Assembly: GCF_003475325.1 (NCBI RefSeq)
Contig: NZ_QRQC01000014.1
Coordinates: forward strand, 1-64,000
Reading direction: 5' to 3'
Source: Collinsella sp. AF33-16
Lineage (GTDB): Bacteria; Actinomycetota; Coriobacteriia; Coriobacteriales; Coriobacteriaceae
DNA: 64,000 nt
Below, piece by piece: positions 7,902 through 15,894 of this stretch. Made by a program: the position numbers and the translations under genes. Under the pieces are notes generated by a model. That model saw only the letters and a program-made list of their open reading frames with translations. It was not told where the DNA came from and searched no databases. The stretch's first letter is position 1. Each line of letters starts with the position of its first letter.

Positions 7902-8350
7902 TATTCATCAACATCCAAAAAGTCATTCGTGGCGCCGACAAGCTCCTGCATGTTCCTGACGATGCGGCCATCGTTATTAATGCGAATCTCAAAATGCTTC
8001 CAGGGGAATTTCATGATGTGGTAAAGGGTTACCAGCACATCCTGCTCTTTGCCAATTTTGAGCAGCCAGCGGGCGCAGTTATCTCCGCAAGTGGATGCAT
8101 TAAACACCATGTTTGGTAGATTGCGCACCAGCAGCAGCGTCTTAACGCCGCCGGAAAGCTCGAGGGGCGTAATCGAACCGAGCTGTTTGCTGATGATGTT
8201 GTGGGGGCCGATGAGCTCTGAACCGTCAATACTTTTAATCATCTGCGCTGCCATAGGGTCCTCGAACCAGGAATCCAGGTACGAGTTCCTAAAATAGGTT
8301 TCGGTATCGTAGATGGAACCGGGGTAATCCCCCAGGTGAATGCTCAGCAT
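7901..8350 (-). CDS. DUF4869-like protein, partner of the downstream ATPase
   Basis: A 149-residue soluble protein whose general pattern (short N-terminal strand, aspartate-rich acidic end, LELSGGVKTLLL near the middle) I associate with DUF4869 domain proteins; I cannot verify this without a profile search. No catalytic motif is obvious. GGAG 8 bases upstream supports ATG 8350. Its stop overlaps the ATPase start, so the two form a two-gene operon, with this protein first. It may be a sensor, specificity or antitoxin-like partner, but nothing in the sequence decides this. A TATAAT box (minus, 8382-8387) lies upstream without a good -35. Confidence 0.75.
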   Translation of the reverse strand: MLSIHLGDYPGSIYDTETYFRNSYLDSWFEDPMAAQMIKSIDGSELIGPHNIISKQLGSITPLELSGGVKTLLLVRNLPNMVFNASTCGDNCARWLLKIGKEQDVLVTLYHIMKFPWKHFEIRINNDGRIVRNMQELVGATNDFLDVDE

Positions 8351-8381
8351 GTGGGTCTCCAGACGTTGTGTGACTGCAACG

Positions 8382-8387
8382 ATTATA
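8382..8387 (-). promoter_or_regulatory. Putative -10 box for the DUF4869-ATPase pair
   Basis: TATAAT on the minus strand, 31 bases before the ATG at 8350 and just past the aro operon terminator. The cassette therefore seems to be transcribed on its own. No -35 consensus at 16-18 bases. Confidence 0.45.
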
Positions 8388-8402
8388 TGCCAGTAATAAA
8401 AT

Positions 8403-8431
8403 GCCGGCAGCAGCGAGGTGCTGCTGCCGGC
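8403..8431 (-). terminator. Terminator of the aro operon
   Basis: A perfect 12-bp stem (GCCGGCAGCAGC/GCTGCTGCCGGC) with a 5-base loop, followed on the minus strand by ATTTTATT, 50 bases after the aroQ stop. Confidence 0.9.
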
Positions 8432-8480
8432 GCTGGAGTTCTGTTCGTGTGAATCGTTGCTAATAAATGGATTCGCGAGG

Positions 8481-8918
8481 CTACTTTTCGAGACGCTCTT
8501 TCAGCAGCTCCAACGCGTGGGCGTAGCCCTGGAGGCCCTCGCCGGTGATGGTGGCGAAGCAGGCCAGGCGGGCGTAGCTTACTTGTCGGAATTCCTCGCG
8601 GGTCTCGACAGCGCTGATGTGGACCTCCACAGCCGGGATGGCGACGGCCTTGAGGGCATCGAGGATCGCCACGCTCGTATGCGTATAAGCGGCCGGGTTG
8701 ATGACGATGCCGTCGACCTTGCCGTAGGCCTCCTGGATCTTGTCGACGATGCTGCCCTCGTGGTTGGACTGGAAGACCTCGATCTCGTCGAAGCCCTGTG
8801 CGGCACCTGCCTCCTGGCAGATCTGCACTAAGCGGTCGTAGTTGTCGCTGCCATAGATGCCCGGCTCGCGAATGCCGAGCATGTTGAGGTTGGGGCCGTT
8901 GATGACGAGTGCTTTCAT
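8481..8918 (-). CDS. aroQ: 3-dehydroquinate dehydratase type II (independent start inside the fused frame)
   Basis: Type II dehydroquinase, third step of the shikimate pathway, forming a dodecamer. The family N-terminus INGPNLNMLG, the catalytic loop with Tyr (GIYGSDNYD region), FQSNHEG and NPAAYTHTS are all present, and length is a normal 145 residues. ATG at 8918 has its own AAGGAAG (minus, 8924-8930) five bases upstream, so it can be translated separately from the AroE-AroK part that is in frame upstream. It is last in the aro operon, before the terminator at 8403-8431. Its last 36 bases resemble the orphan remnant at 6840-6875. Confidence 0.95.
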   Translation of the reverse strand: MKALVINGPNLNMLGIREPGIYGSDNYDRLVQICQEAGAAQGFDEIEVFQSNHEGSIVDKIQEAYGKVDGIVINPAAYTHTSVAILDALKAVAIPAVEVHISAVETREEFRQVSYARLACFATITGEGLQGYAHALELLKERLEK

Positions 8919-10232
8919 GGTTGCTTCCTTTGCGATTGGAAAACCACCACAAAGGCGCCTGTCCCCTTTGTGGTGGTTTTGGTTAGAGGCGGGTGGGAGG
9001 GTGTCGAGGAGGGCTTGGGCGGTGTTGGCGGCGCAGTCGCGTGAGTCGATGATGTAGTCGGCCCAGGAGCGGTAGCGCGGCATGCGCTGCTCGGCGAGCT
9101 TGTCGATGCCATCGCGCGCCGTGATGGGGCGGCCCTTGTGGGCGAGCTCGTCGAGCTTGCGATTGAGCATCACAATCTGGCTGTTCTGGTGCAGCAGCGG
9201 GTAGTTCTCGTCGCGCGTGACCACGCCGCCGCCGGTGGAAAGCACCAGGCCGCTGCGCTTGGAGATGTCGGCCAGCGCCGCCGTCTCCTGTTCGCGGAAC
9301 GCCGCCTCGCCGCGCTCGACGATAAAGTCGGCGCAGGGCATGCCCAGGCGCTCCTCGAGGGCGCGATCCAGATCGATGTGCTCTCGCCCCGTGAGCAGGG
9401 CAATCTGCTCGCCCACACGGGTCTTGCCCGAGCCCGGCATGCCGATCAGCGCGATGTTCTGTTCGCGGCGTGACAGGCGCTCCGTTACGTCCAGAATGCG
9501 CTCGCGCGGAGTGACCTGGCCGGTGTAGCGCTCAACGGCTTGCGCCGCCTGGGCCACGAGCATGAGCAGACCGCCGATGCAGGGGATGTCGCGGCGCTCG
9601 GCCTCGAGCATGAGTCCCGTGCGAGCGGGGTTGTAGACAATGTCGATAACGCCCTCGAGCGCATTGAGCCCCTCGAGTGTGCAGGGGGCGTCGGGACAGT
9701 GGGGGAACATGCCGGCGGGCGTGCAGTTGACGAGCAGGGCAGCGTCGGACTGCTGCGAGATATTGTCGTAGTTGACCTGGCTCGTGCGGCCCACGGGCAC
9801 GACGGTGGCGCCCAGATCGCCGAGCACCATACTGGCCGTAGTACCCGCGCCGCCGGTGGCTCCGAGCACGAGGACCTTCTTGCCGGCAACCTCTACGCCC
9901 AACTCCTCGACCAGACACTGAAAACCAAAGTAGTCGGTGTTGTCGCCGCGCAAACAACCGTCAGGCAGGCGTGTGATGGTGTTGACGTTGCCCATGCGCT
10001 CGGCGAGCGGACTCAGCTCGTCCAGATACTCCATGACGGCGCGCTTGTAGGGGATGGTCACGTTGGTGCCCTCCCATTCGTCGCCCGTCATAAAGGCCTG
10101 GAGGTCCTCGGGCTCGCGCTCAAAACGCACGTATTCGAGCCCCGCGAGCTCCTTGTAGATGGTCGGCGTGTAGCTGTGGCCAAGCACGCGGCCCAGCACG
10201 CCGTAGGGGCGGGTTGCGGCGACATCGGTCAT
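8481..10232 (-). CDS. AroE-AroK(-AroQ) fused reading frame: shikimate dehydrogenase / shikimate kinase / dehydroquinase
   Basis: One uninterrupted frame of 583 codons. Residues 1-258 are shikimate dehydrogenase: catalytic Lys in NVTIPYK (Lys63), GDNTD (96-100) and the NADP loop GATGGAG (124-130). Residues about 260-415 are shikimate kinase with P-loop GMPGSGKT (264-271) and STGGGVV. Residues 418-431 are encoded by a perfect 16-bp palindrome, and residue 439 is the first Met of a complete AroQ. AroE-AroK is a plausible genuine bifunctional enzyme. Whether AroQ is fused, or only made from its own start, is open. The start abuts the pheA stop (TAGATG) with GGAGG inside pheA. Confidence 0.88.
   Translation of the reverse strand: MTDVAATRPYGVLGRVLGHSYTPTIYKELAGLEYVRFEREPEDLQAFMTGDEWEGTNVTIPYKRAVMEYLDELSPLAERMGNVNTITRLPDGCLRGDNTDYFGFQCLVEELGVEVAGKKVLVLGATGGAGTTASMVLGDLGATVVPVGRTSQVNYDNISQQSDAALLVNCTPAGMFPHCPDAPCTLEGLNALEGVIDIVYNPARTGLMLEAERRDIPCIGGLLMLVAQAAQAVERYTGQVTPRERILDVTERLSRREQNIALIGMPGSGKTRVGEQIALLTGREHIDLDRALEERLGMPCADFIVERGEAAFREQETAALADISKRSGLVLSTGGGVVTRDENYPLLHQNSQIVMLNRKLDELAHKGRPITARDGIDKLAEQRMPRYRSWADYIIDSRDCAANTAQALLDTLPPASNQNHHKGDRRLCGGFPIAKEATMKALVINGPNLNMLGIREPGIYGSDNYDRLVQICQEAGAAQGFDEIEVFQSNHEGSIVDKIQEAYGKVDGIVINPAAYTHTSVAILDALKAVAIPAVEVHISAVETREEFRQVSYARLACFATITGEGLQGYAHALELLKERLEK
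8940..8980. repeat. Perfect 16-bp palindrome at the aroK/aroQ junction
   Basis: Arms AAAACCACCACAAAGG (8940-8955) and its exact complement (8965-8980) with a 9-base loop CGCCTGTCC. A T-run follows on both strands, so as RNA it looks like a bidirectional terminator or a REP-like mobile palindrome. It lies within the open AroE-K-Q frame and encodes about residues 418-431. Confidence 0.85.
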
Positions 10233-11378
10233 CTAGAGCACCTCCGTGTAGCTGCCAAAGTAGGTAAAGCTCTCGCACACGTCGTCGATGGAATCGAGCA
10301 GGTCGTCGAGGGCCCTGCTGCCAAAGGGGCAGTCCAGGTCAAAGTAGAACATAAACTCAAAGTCGCGGCCGGGGATGGGGCGGCTCTCGAGCTTGATGAG
10401 GTTGATGTTGAGGGCGTAGAAGCGCTCGAGCACCCGGTAGAGGGCGCCCGGCTCGTTGGTCGTGGTGATCATGAGCGAGGTGCGGTTGGCACCGGGGTAG
10501 ACGCGCGGCTCGCGGCTGATGACGACAAAGCGCGTGTAGTTGTTGTCCGAGTCCTGGATGTTGGATTCCAGTATCTCCAGGCCATACAGTGCGGCACAGC
10601 TGCGCGAGGCGATGGCGGCAACGTCGGTGCGGTCGGAGTTAGCGACCATCTCGGCCGACATGGCCGTGTTGGGGTACTTGGTGGCGTGCAGGTCGTGGGC
10701 TTCGATAAAGCCGGCGCACTGGGCAATGGCTTGGCCGTGGCTGTAGACCTCACGCACGTCTGCGAGCTTGGTGCCGGGTTTGACGAGCAGGTTATGGTCG
10801 ATCTTGAGGCGCAGCGAGCGCACGATATGGAAATCGAACTGTGCGAGCAGGTCGTAGACGGCGTTGACGGAACCCGCGGTGGAGTTTTCGATGGGCAGCA
10901 CGCCAAACTCGCAGAAGCCGTCACGTACGGCGCGCATGACGCCCTCGAAGGTCTCGAAAAACGCGATGTCGGGCACGTCGAAGAGCTTGCACGCGGCGAT
11001 TTGGCTGTAAGCGCCCTCGACGCCCTGGCAGGCGACGGTGGCCGTTTGAGGGAAGGGCGTGTCGGAGGCTGTAGCCGTGGCGTGGGCCTTTTGCGAGACG
11101 GTGATGCCCTTGAGCTCGTTGATGTAGCGCTGCTGCTCGGCCTTGCTCATGCTCATGAGCAAGCGGAACAGGGTGATGGTCTGTGCCTCATAGCGCTCGG
11201 GCGCGCGGCTGGCGAGGTTGTTGAGCTTGGAGCGCTCACGGGCGGGGTCGAAGACGGCCTTGCCCATCTCGATTTTTGACTTGGCGACCTCGGTGGCAAT
11301 GTCCATGCGCTCGACAAAGCTGTTGAGGAGCGTGGCGTCGATGCCATCGATGGCCTGGCGGATGTCAGCAAGGTCCAT
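10233..11378 (-). CDS. pheA: Bifunctional chorismate mutase / prephenate dehydratase (P-protein)
   Basis: Makes prephenate from chorismate and then phenylpyruvate for phenylalanine. Residues 1-85 are an AroQ-class chorismate mutase helix bundle (DIRQAIDGIDATLLNSFVER). Residues about 105-285 are prephenate dehydratase, ending with the YTRFVVIS motif, and residues about 295-375 form an ACT domain with TSLMITTTNEPGALYRVL and ESRPIPG, the usual site of phenylalanine feedback. ATG at 11378 is chosen because AAAGGGG lies 5-8 bases upstream; a longer frame to 11465 would overlap aroC. It abuts aroE with no gap. Confidence 0.95.
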   Translation of the reverse strand: MDLADIRQAIDGIDATLLNSFVERMDIATEVAKSKIEMGKAVFDPARERSKLNNLASRAPERYEAQTITLFRLLMSMSKAEQQRYINELKGITVSQKAHATATASDTPFPQTATVACQGVEGAYSQIAACKLFDVPDIAFFETFEGVMRAVRDGFCEFGVLPIENSTAGSVNAVYDLLAQFDFHIVRSLRLKIDHNLLVKPGTKLADVREVYSHGQAIAQCAGFIEAHDLHATKYPNTAMSAEMVANSDRTDVAAIASRSCAALYGLEILESNIQDSDNNYTRFVVISREPRVYPGANRTSLMITTTNEPGALYRVLERFYALNINLIKLESRPIPGRDFEFMFYFDLDCPFGSRALDDLLDSIDDVCESFTYFGSYTEVL

Positions 11379-11421
11379 GGAGACCCCTTTCACGTGTCGG
11401 GGGATGTTGAGGGGTGGGTAG

Positions 11422-12519
11422 TTAGCGCTGGGCGGCGTCTTCGAGGAGGGCGTCCCAGATGGCAAGGGCGGCGGCTGCCTCGGCTACGGGGACAGCTCGG
11501 GGGACGATGCAGGGATCGTGGCGGCCGTGGACCGAGAGCTCGGCATTTTCCATAGCGTCCATGTCCACCGTCTGCTGCTCGCGGCCAATGGAGGGCGTCG
11601 GCTTTACGGCCATGCGCCACATGACGGGCGCGCCGGTCGAAATACCGCCCAGGATGCCGCCGGCGTTGTTGGACTCGACCTCGATCTCGCCGGTCTCGGC
11701 ATCGATGCGATACGGATCATTGTTCTCGCTGCCGCGCATGGCGGCCACGGCAAAGCCCATGCCAAACTCCACGCCCTTTACGGCGGGAATGCCAAACGCG
11801 ATCTGCGCGATGCGGTTCTCGATGCCGTCGAACATGGGGTCGCCGATGCCTGCGGGAAGCCCGTAAATGCCGCACTCCACGATGCCGCCGATGCTGTCGA
11901 GTTCGTCACGCGTGGCTAGGATTTCCTCGCGCATGCGGCCGGCTGCGGCGGCGTCAATGCACGGCAGATCGTTCGTAAGGATCGCCTTGCGGTCGGCCTC
12001 GCGATAGACTATGTCGTCCATCGGCAGATCGGAGATGCCGCCGATCTGCGCCACATGCGCCATCACTTTAATGCCGCGGGCCTCGAGTGCCTGCAGCGCA
12101 ATGCCGCCGGCGATGCACAGGGGTGCCGTTAGGCGGCCGGAGAAATGCCCGCCACCGGCGACATCGTGCATGTTGTGATACTTCACGCGCGCAGGGAAGT
12201 CCGCATGTCCGGGGCGGGGCTTGCGGCGCAGCTCGGAGTAATCCTTGGAGCGCGTGTTGGTGTTCTCGATAATCGCGGCAATGGGCGCGCCGGTGGTGTG
12301 CCCATCGACCACGCCGGCGATGATTTGGGCGGCGTCGGCCTCGCGGCGCTTGGTCGCGGTCTCGTCGCGACCGGGGGCGCGACGGTCGAGGAAGGCCTGC
12401 AGCTGCTCCTGGTCCACGGCGATACCTGCCGGAATGCCATCGAGGGAGCAGCCGATGGCGGGGGAGTGCGACTGGCCGAAGATGCTTAAGTGCAAGACGT
12501 TGCCAAAGGTCGAGGACAT
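11422..12519 (-). CDS. aroC: Chorismate synthase
   Basis: Converts EPSP to chorismate using reduced FMN. The N-terminal substrate motif is GQSHS where most members read GESHG; the catalytic His is kept. RPGHAD and AGGGHFSGR further on are typical. Length is 365. GAGGAGG six bases before ATG 12519 overlaps the aroA stop, with a 1-base gap, so translation is coupled to aroA. The 43-base gap to pheA carries no obvious terminator. Confidence 0.96.
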   Translation of the reverse strand: MSSTFGNVLHLSIFGQSHSPAIGCSLDGIPAGIAVDQEQLQAFLDRRAPGRDETATKRREADAAQIIAGVVDGHTTGAPIAAIIENTNTRSKDYSELRRKPRPGHADFPARVKYHNMHDVAGGGHFSGRLTAPLCIAGGIALQALEARGIKVMAHVAQIGGISDLPMDDIVYREADRKAILTNDLPCIDAAAAGRMREEILATRDELDSIGGIVECGIYGLPAGIGDPMFDGIENRIAQIAFGIPAVKGVEFGMGFAVAAMRGSENNDPYRIDAETGEIEVESNNAGGILGGISTGAPVMWRMAVKPTPSIGREQQTVDMDAMENAELSVHGRHDPCIVPRAVPVAEAAAALAIWDALLEDAAQR

Positions 12520-12520
12520 G

Positions 12521-13840
12521 CTATTCCTCCTCGAGTGTGACCTTGCCGCCCAGCAGGCGGTAGTGGTCGAAGAAATCGGGATAGGACTTGTTGACGGCCT
12601 CGGCGCCGTGGATCACGACCTCGCCGGTGGCGCGGCTCGCGGCGATAGCGGCCATCATGGCGATGCGATGGTCGTTGTGCGAATCGACCTCGCCGCCGGT
12701 GAAGGCATCGACACCCTTGATGATGAGGTCATCGCCGGCAATGCGCACCTGCGCGCCCAGCGCGGTGAGCTCGCGGGTGGTGGTGACCAGACGGTCGGAT
12801 TCCTTGATGCGTAGACGGGCGCAATCGCGGATAAAGGTGCGGCCCTGTGCCAGCGAGGCCACGGCCGAGATGACGGGCACCAGGTCCGGAATGTCGTGGG
12901 CACTCATCTCAAAGCCGGCGAGCTTGTCGGACTGCACGGTGGCGGCGTTGGTGGAGCGCACGATGCGGGCGCCAAAGCGCGAAAGCGCGGCAAGCACGTT
13001 ACGGTCGCCCTGTGCGGAGCTCAGTGACACGCCCTCGACGGTGATTGGGTCGGTGCCGATGGCACCGGCGCACAGCCAAAAGGCGGCGTTGGACCAGTCG
13101 CCCTCGACGGCTACGCTGCCGGGCGTGCGGTACGAGCCGCTGCTCACGCGGAAGTTCGTGACCTCGGGCTGGCCGTCCTTGGCCGGAATGCGCTCGACGT
13201 TGACCTCGACGCCAAAGGCCTTCATGGCCTGTATCGTCAGGTTGATGTAGGGGCGGCTCTCGATGAGGCCGGTTACCTGCACGCAGGAGGGCTGGGCCAG
13301 CAGCGGGGCTGCCAGCAGCAGGCCCGAGATGTACTGCGAGCTCACGTTGCCCGGAAGCACAAAGGTGCCCGGGCGCATGCGGCCGCTCGTCTTGAGCGGA
13401 AAACCGCCCAGACCCTGTAGGTCGCAGCCGGCGGCGATGATCTCGTCCGAGAGCGGGGAGAGCGGGCGGGCGCCCAGGCGGCCCTGGCCTACGAAGGTGG
13501 CATCCGCACCCAGCGCGCAGGCGACAGGCAGCATAAAGCGCAGCGTGGAGCCACTTTCACCGCAGTCAAGCGTGCCGCCGGCAAGGGCCTTGAGCAGGCC
13601 AAACTCAACACTCTTCATGGTGGGGTGGACCTGGAAGCCGTCCTCGACGGTCTCGATGCGAGCACCCAGTGCCGTAAGGCAGCGCACCGTGGCCTCGATG
13701 TCGGCGCAGGTGGTGTTGCAGGTGACGTGCGTCTCGCCGTTGGCAAGCGCAGCGCAGATGATGAGGCGATGCGCCATCGACTTGGACGCGATGGCGGGAA
13801 CGGTGCCCTTGAGCGGGGACGGGGTGATGCGGGCTAGCAT
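12521..13840 (-). CDS. aroA: 3-phosphoshikimate 1-carboxyvinyltransferase (EPSP synthase)
   Basis: Transfers the enolpyruvyl group from PEP to shikimate 3-phosphate. Visible landmarks are the N-terminal KSMAHRL, the DCGESGSTLRFMLP phosphate-binding loop and the RIKESDRL signature near the C-terminus, followed by DSHNDHRIAM. Length (439) is normal. The first 7 bases overlap the end of aroB, and AAGGGAG inside aroB provides the ribosome site. The GESGSTLR loop lacks the usual Asn/Ala context (GNAGT), as in class II-like variants; glyphosate response cannot be judged from this. Confidence 0.97.
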   Translation of the reverse strand: MLARITPSPLKGTVPAIASKSMAHRLIICAALANGETHVTCNTTCADIEATVRCLTALGARIETVEDGFQVHPTMKSVEFGLLKALAGGTLDCGESGSTLRFMLPVACALGADATFVGQGRLGARPLSPLSDEIIAAGCDLQGLGGFPLKTSGRMRPGTFVLPGNVSSQYISGLLLAAPLLAQPSCVQVTGLIESRPYINLTIQAMKAFGVEVNVERIPAKDGQPEVTNFRVSSGSYRTPGSVAVEGDWSNAAFWLCAGAIGTDPITVEGVSLSSAQGDRNVLAALSRFGARIVRSTNAATVQSDKLAGFEMSAHDIPDLVPVISAVASLAQGRTFIRDCARLRIKESDRLVTTTRELTALGAQVRIAGDDLIIKGVDAFTGGEVDSHNDHRIAMMAAIAASRATGEVVIHGAEAVNKSYPDFFDHYRLLGGKVTLEEE

Positions 13841-14940
13841 GCGGATGCGTCTCCCTTCTGGCCGAGGCCCTCGGCAATGAGTTCGTGGAAAGTGGAAAGC
13901 GGTGTGCGGTCGATGCTGCAGCGGCCAATGCCGTGCGGAATCACCAGGTCTATGGTGTCGCCCGCGCGCTTCTTGTCGTGGAGCGCCTCGGCAAAGACGG
14001 TATCGGCATCTAGGTCACAGCGGGTCGTGAGGCCATGACGGGCGCAGAGTTCCTCAATACGACCGGGCAGTGCGGCATCGCAGACGCCGTGCAGGGCCGC
14101 GGCGCGCGTGATGATGCCCATGCCGATCGACACGCAGTTGCCGTGTCCCAGCTCAAAGTGCTCGCAGGCCTCGACGGCGTGTCCGGCGCTGTGTCCAAAG
14201 TTGAGGAGCTTGCGCTGGTTGGTTTCGCGCTCGTCGGCGACGACCACGGCGCGCTTGATGTCGATATTGCGGGCGATGATGAGCGCTACGCGGGCCACAT
14301 CGCGGTTGAGCAGCTCCAGCGTGAGCGGGGTCTTCTCCAGCTCGGCGAAAAGCTCCAGGTCGGCGATCACGGCGTGCTTGACGACCTCGCCGCAGCCGTC
14401 GGCGAACTGCTCGGGCGTGAGGGTGGCCAGGCACCCCACGTCGGCGATAACCACGCTCGGCTGCCAAAAGGCGCCGGCCAAGTTCTTGCCGGCAGCCAGG
14501 TCGATGGCGGTCTTTCCTCCCACCGATGAATCCACCATGGCGAGCAGGCTCGTCGGGATCTGCACAAACTTGCAGCCGCGCATGTAGGTGGCGGCCACAA
14601 AGCCCGCCACGTCGCCCACGACGCCGCCGCCGAGTGCCACGATCACGTCGGAGCGCGAAAGCTCGTGCTCGGCCACAAATTCCAAAATGGCAACGTAGGT
14701 CTCGGCGCGCTTATGGGCCTCGCCGGCCTCGAAGGTGCAGATGCTCACCTCGTAGCCTGACGCCTCCAGGCTCTGCTTAACGGGCATCTGGTAGAGCGGG
14801 CCCACGTTGGTGTCCGTCACGATGACGGCCTTGGTGCCGCCGGCGGTGGCGCGCACGAGCGGCCCCGCCTGCTCCAGCAAAAACGTGCCAACATGCACCT
14901 GGTAGGGGCGTGCAGTGTCGATATCGATGGTAATCGCCAT
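13834..14940 (-). CDS. aroB: 3-dehydroquinate synthase
   Basis: Cyclises DAHP to 3-dehydroquinate with NAD and a divalent metal. The glycine-rich NAD segment ALGGGVVGDVAGFVAATYMRG region, the PTSLLAMVDSSVGGKT pattern, and the metal-ligand region LNFGHSAGHAVE are all present. Length is 368. AAAGGA nine bases upstream supports ATG 14940. It overlaps aroA by 7 bases and follows tyrA by 36 bases. Confidence 0.97.
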   Translation of the reverse strand: MAITIDIDTARPYQVHVGTFLLEQAGPLVRATAGGTKAVIVTDTNVGPLYQMPVKQSLEASGYEVSICTFEAGEAHKRAETYVAILEFVAEHELSRSDVIVALGGGVVGDVAGFVAATYMRGCKFVQIPTSLLAMVDSSVGGKTAIDLAAGKNLAGAFWQPSVVIADVGCLATLTPEQFADGCGEVVKHAVIADLELFAELEKTPLTLELLNRDVARVALIIARNIDIKRAVVVADERETNQRKLLNFGHSAGHAVEACEHFELGHGNCVSIGMGIITRAAALHGVCDAALPGRIEELCARHGLTTRCDLDADTVFAEALHDKKRAGDTIDLVIPHGIGRCSIDRTPLSTFHELIAEGLGQKGDASAC

Positions 14941-14976
14941 AAGCTTCGGTCCTTTCGACCTGGCGTGATGGGTTGT

Positions 14977-15891
14977 CTAGTGGGAGGCCTCGTCGTCGAG
15001 CGCGCGCTTAATGCGGTCGCCCTCGGCAAGGAGGTTCTCCAGATAGCGCTGGTCGCGGTCTTTGAGCGCTCTGCTGTAGGCTCCGAGTGCCTCGATTAGA
15101 TGGTCAATCTCGAAGGCGAGCGCGTCGGCGTCGTCGATCATGAGCTCGGACCACATCTGGGGGTTGAGGTGCGCCACGCGGGTGAGATCGCGGTAGCTAC
15201 CGGCCGAAAAGCCGTGGTGGACCTGGGCAGTGGGGCTTTTGACGTAGGCGTTGGATACCACGTGCGCAAGCTGGCTCGTGAAGGCGATGACACGGTCGTG
15301 CTCGGCGGCGCTGGTCACGCTGAACTTGCCAAAGCCCAAGGGGCGCACCATCTCGCGCACCTGGCCCAAAAGCTCCAGCTTGAGCGCATCGTCCACCGCG
15401 GGCGGTACGAGCACCAGCGGGGCGCCCTGGAACAGGTCGGCGCGGGAGTGTGCATAGCCCGAGTACTGCGTGCCCGCCATGGGGTGCGCGCCCACAAAGT
15501 AAAAGCCGTGCTCGCGGGCAAGCTCAAAGGCGCGCTCGCACACGATACCCTTGACGCCCACCGTGTCAATTACCACGGGGCCCATGATGGCCTCGGTTTC
15601 GGTGGCGTCGGCGAGTGCCTGGGCGTGTGCCTCGAGCCACTCGATGCAGGCTTCGGGGTAGCAAGCCAGGACGATGATGTCGCATTCGCCGAGCGTCTTG
15701 TCGTTGAGCTCTCCGGCGACGGTGCCCATGCTGGCGGCCGTCATGACATCGTCATCGGGGTCCCAGGCCAGCACACGGACGCCCGCCTGCGCATAGCCGC
15801 GGGCAAAGCTGCCGCCGATCAGGCCAAGGCCGACGATGCCGGCGCACTTGGGGCCGCCCTGGTTAACGCGCGCGTTTCTCACTGTACCCAT
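14977..15891 (-). CDS. tyrA: Prephenate dehydrogenase
   Basis: Oxidatively decarboxylates prephenate toward tyrosine. An N-terminal NAD(P) Rossmann motif GIVGLGLIGGS begins near residue 18. The catalytic-region GAHPMAGTQYSGYAHS and the helical C-terminal dimerisation region with SQLAHVVSNAY are clear. Length 304; no C-terminal ACT domain, so tyrosine feedback through that route is not expected. Start ATG 15891 lies 3 bases after the aroF stop with GGAG inside aroF, giving tight coupling. Confidence 0.94.
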   Translation of the reverse strand: MGTVRNARVNQGGPKCAGIVGLGLIGGSFARGYAQAGVRVLAWDPDDDVMTAASMGTVAGELNDKTLGECDIIVLACYPEACIEWLEAHAQALADATETEAIMGPVVIDTVGVKGIVCERAFELAREHGFYFVGAHPMAGTQYSGYAHSRADLFQGAPLVLVPPAVDDALKLELLGQVREMVRPLGFGKFSVTSAAEHDRVIAFTSQLAHVVSNAYVKSPTAQVHHGFSAGSYRDLTRVAHLNPQMWSELMIDDADALAFEIDHLIEALGAYSRALKDRDQRYLENLLAEGDRIKRALDDEASH

Positions 15892-15894
15892 GGG

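Noticed and set aside
9540..11279. Long plus-strand frame opposite aroE and pheA
   Set aside because: Antisense shadow of strongly supported aro genes.
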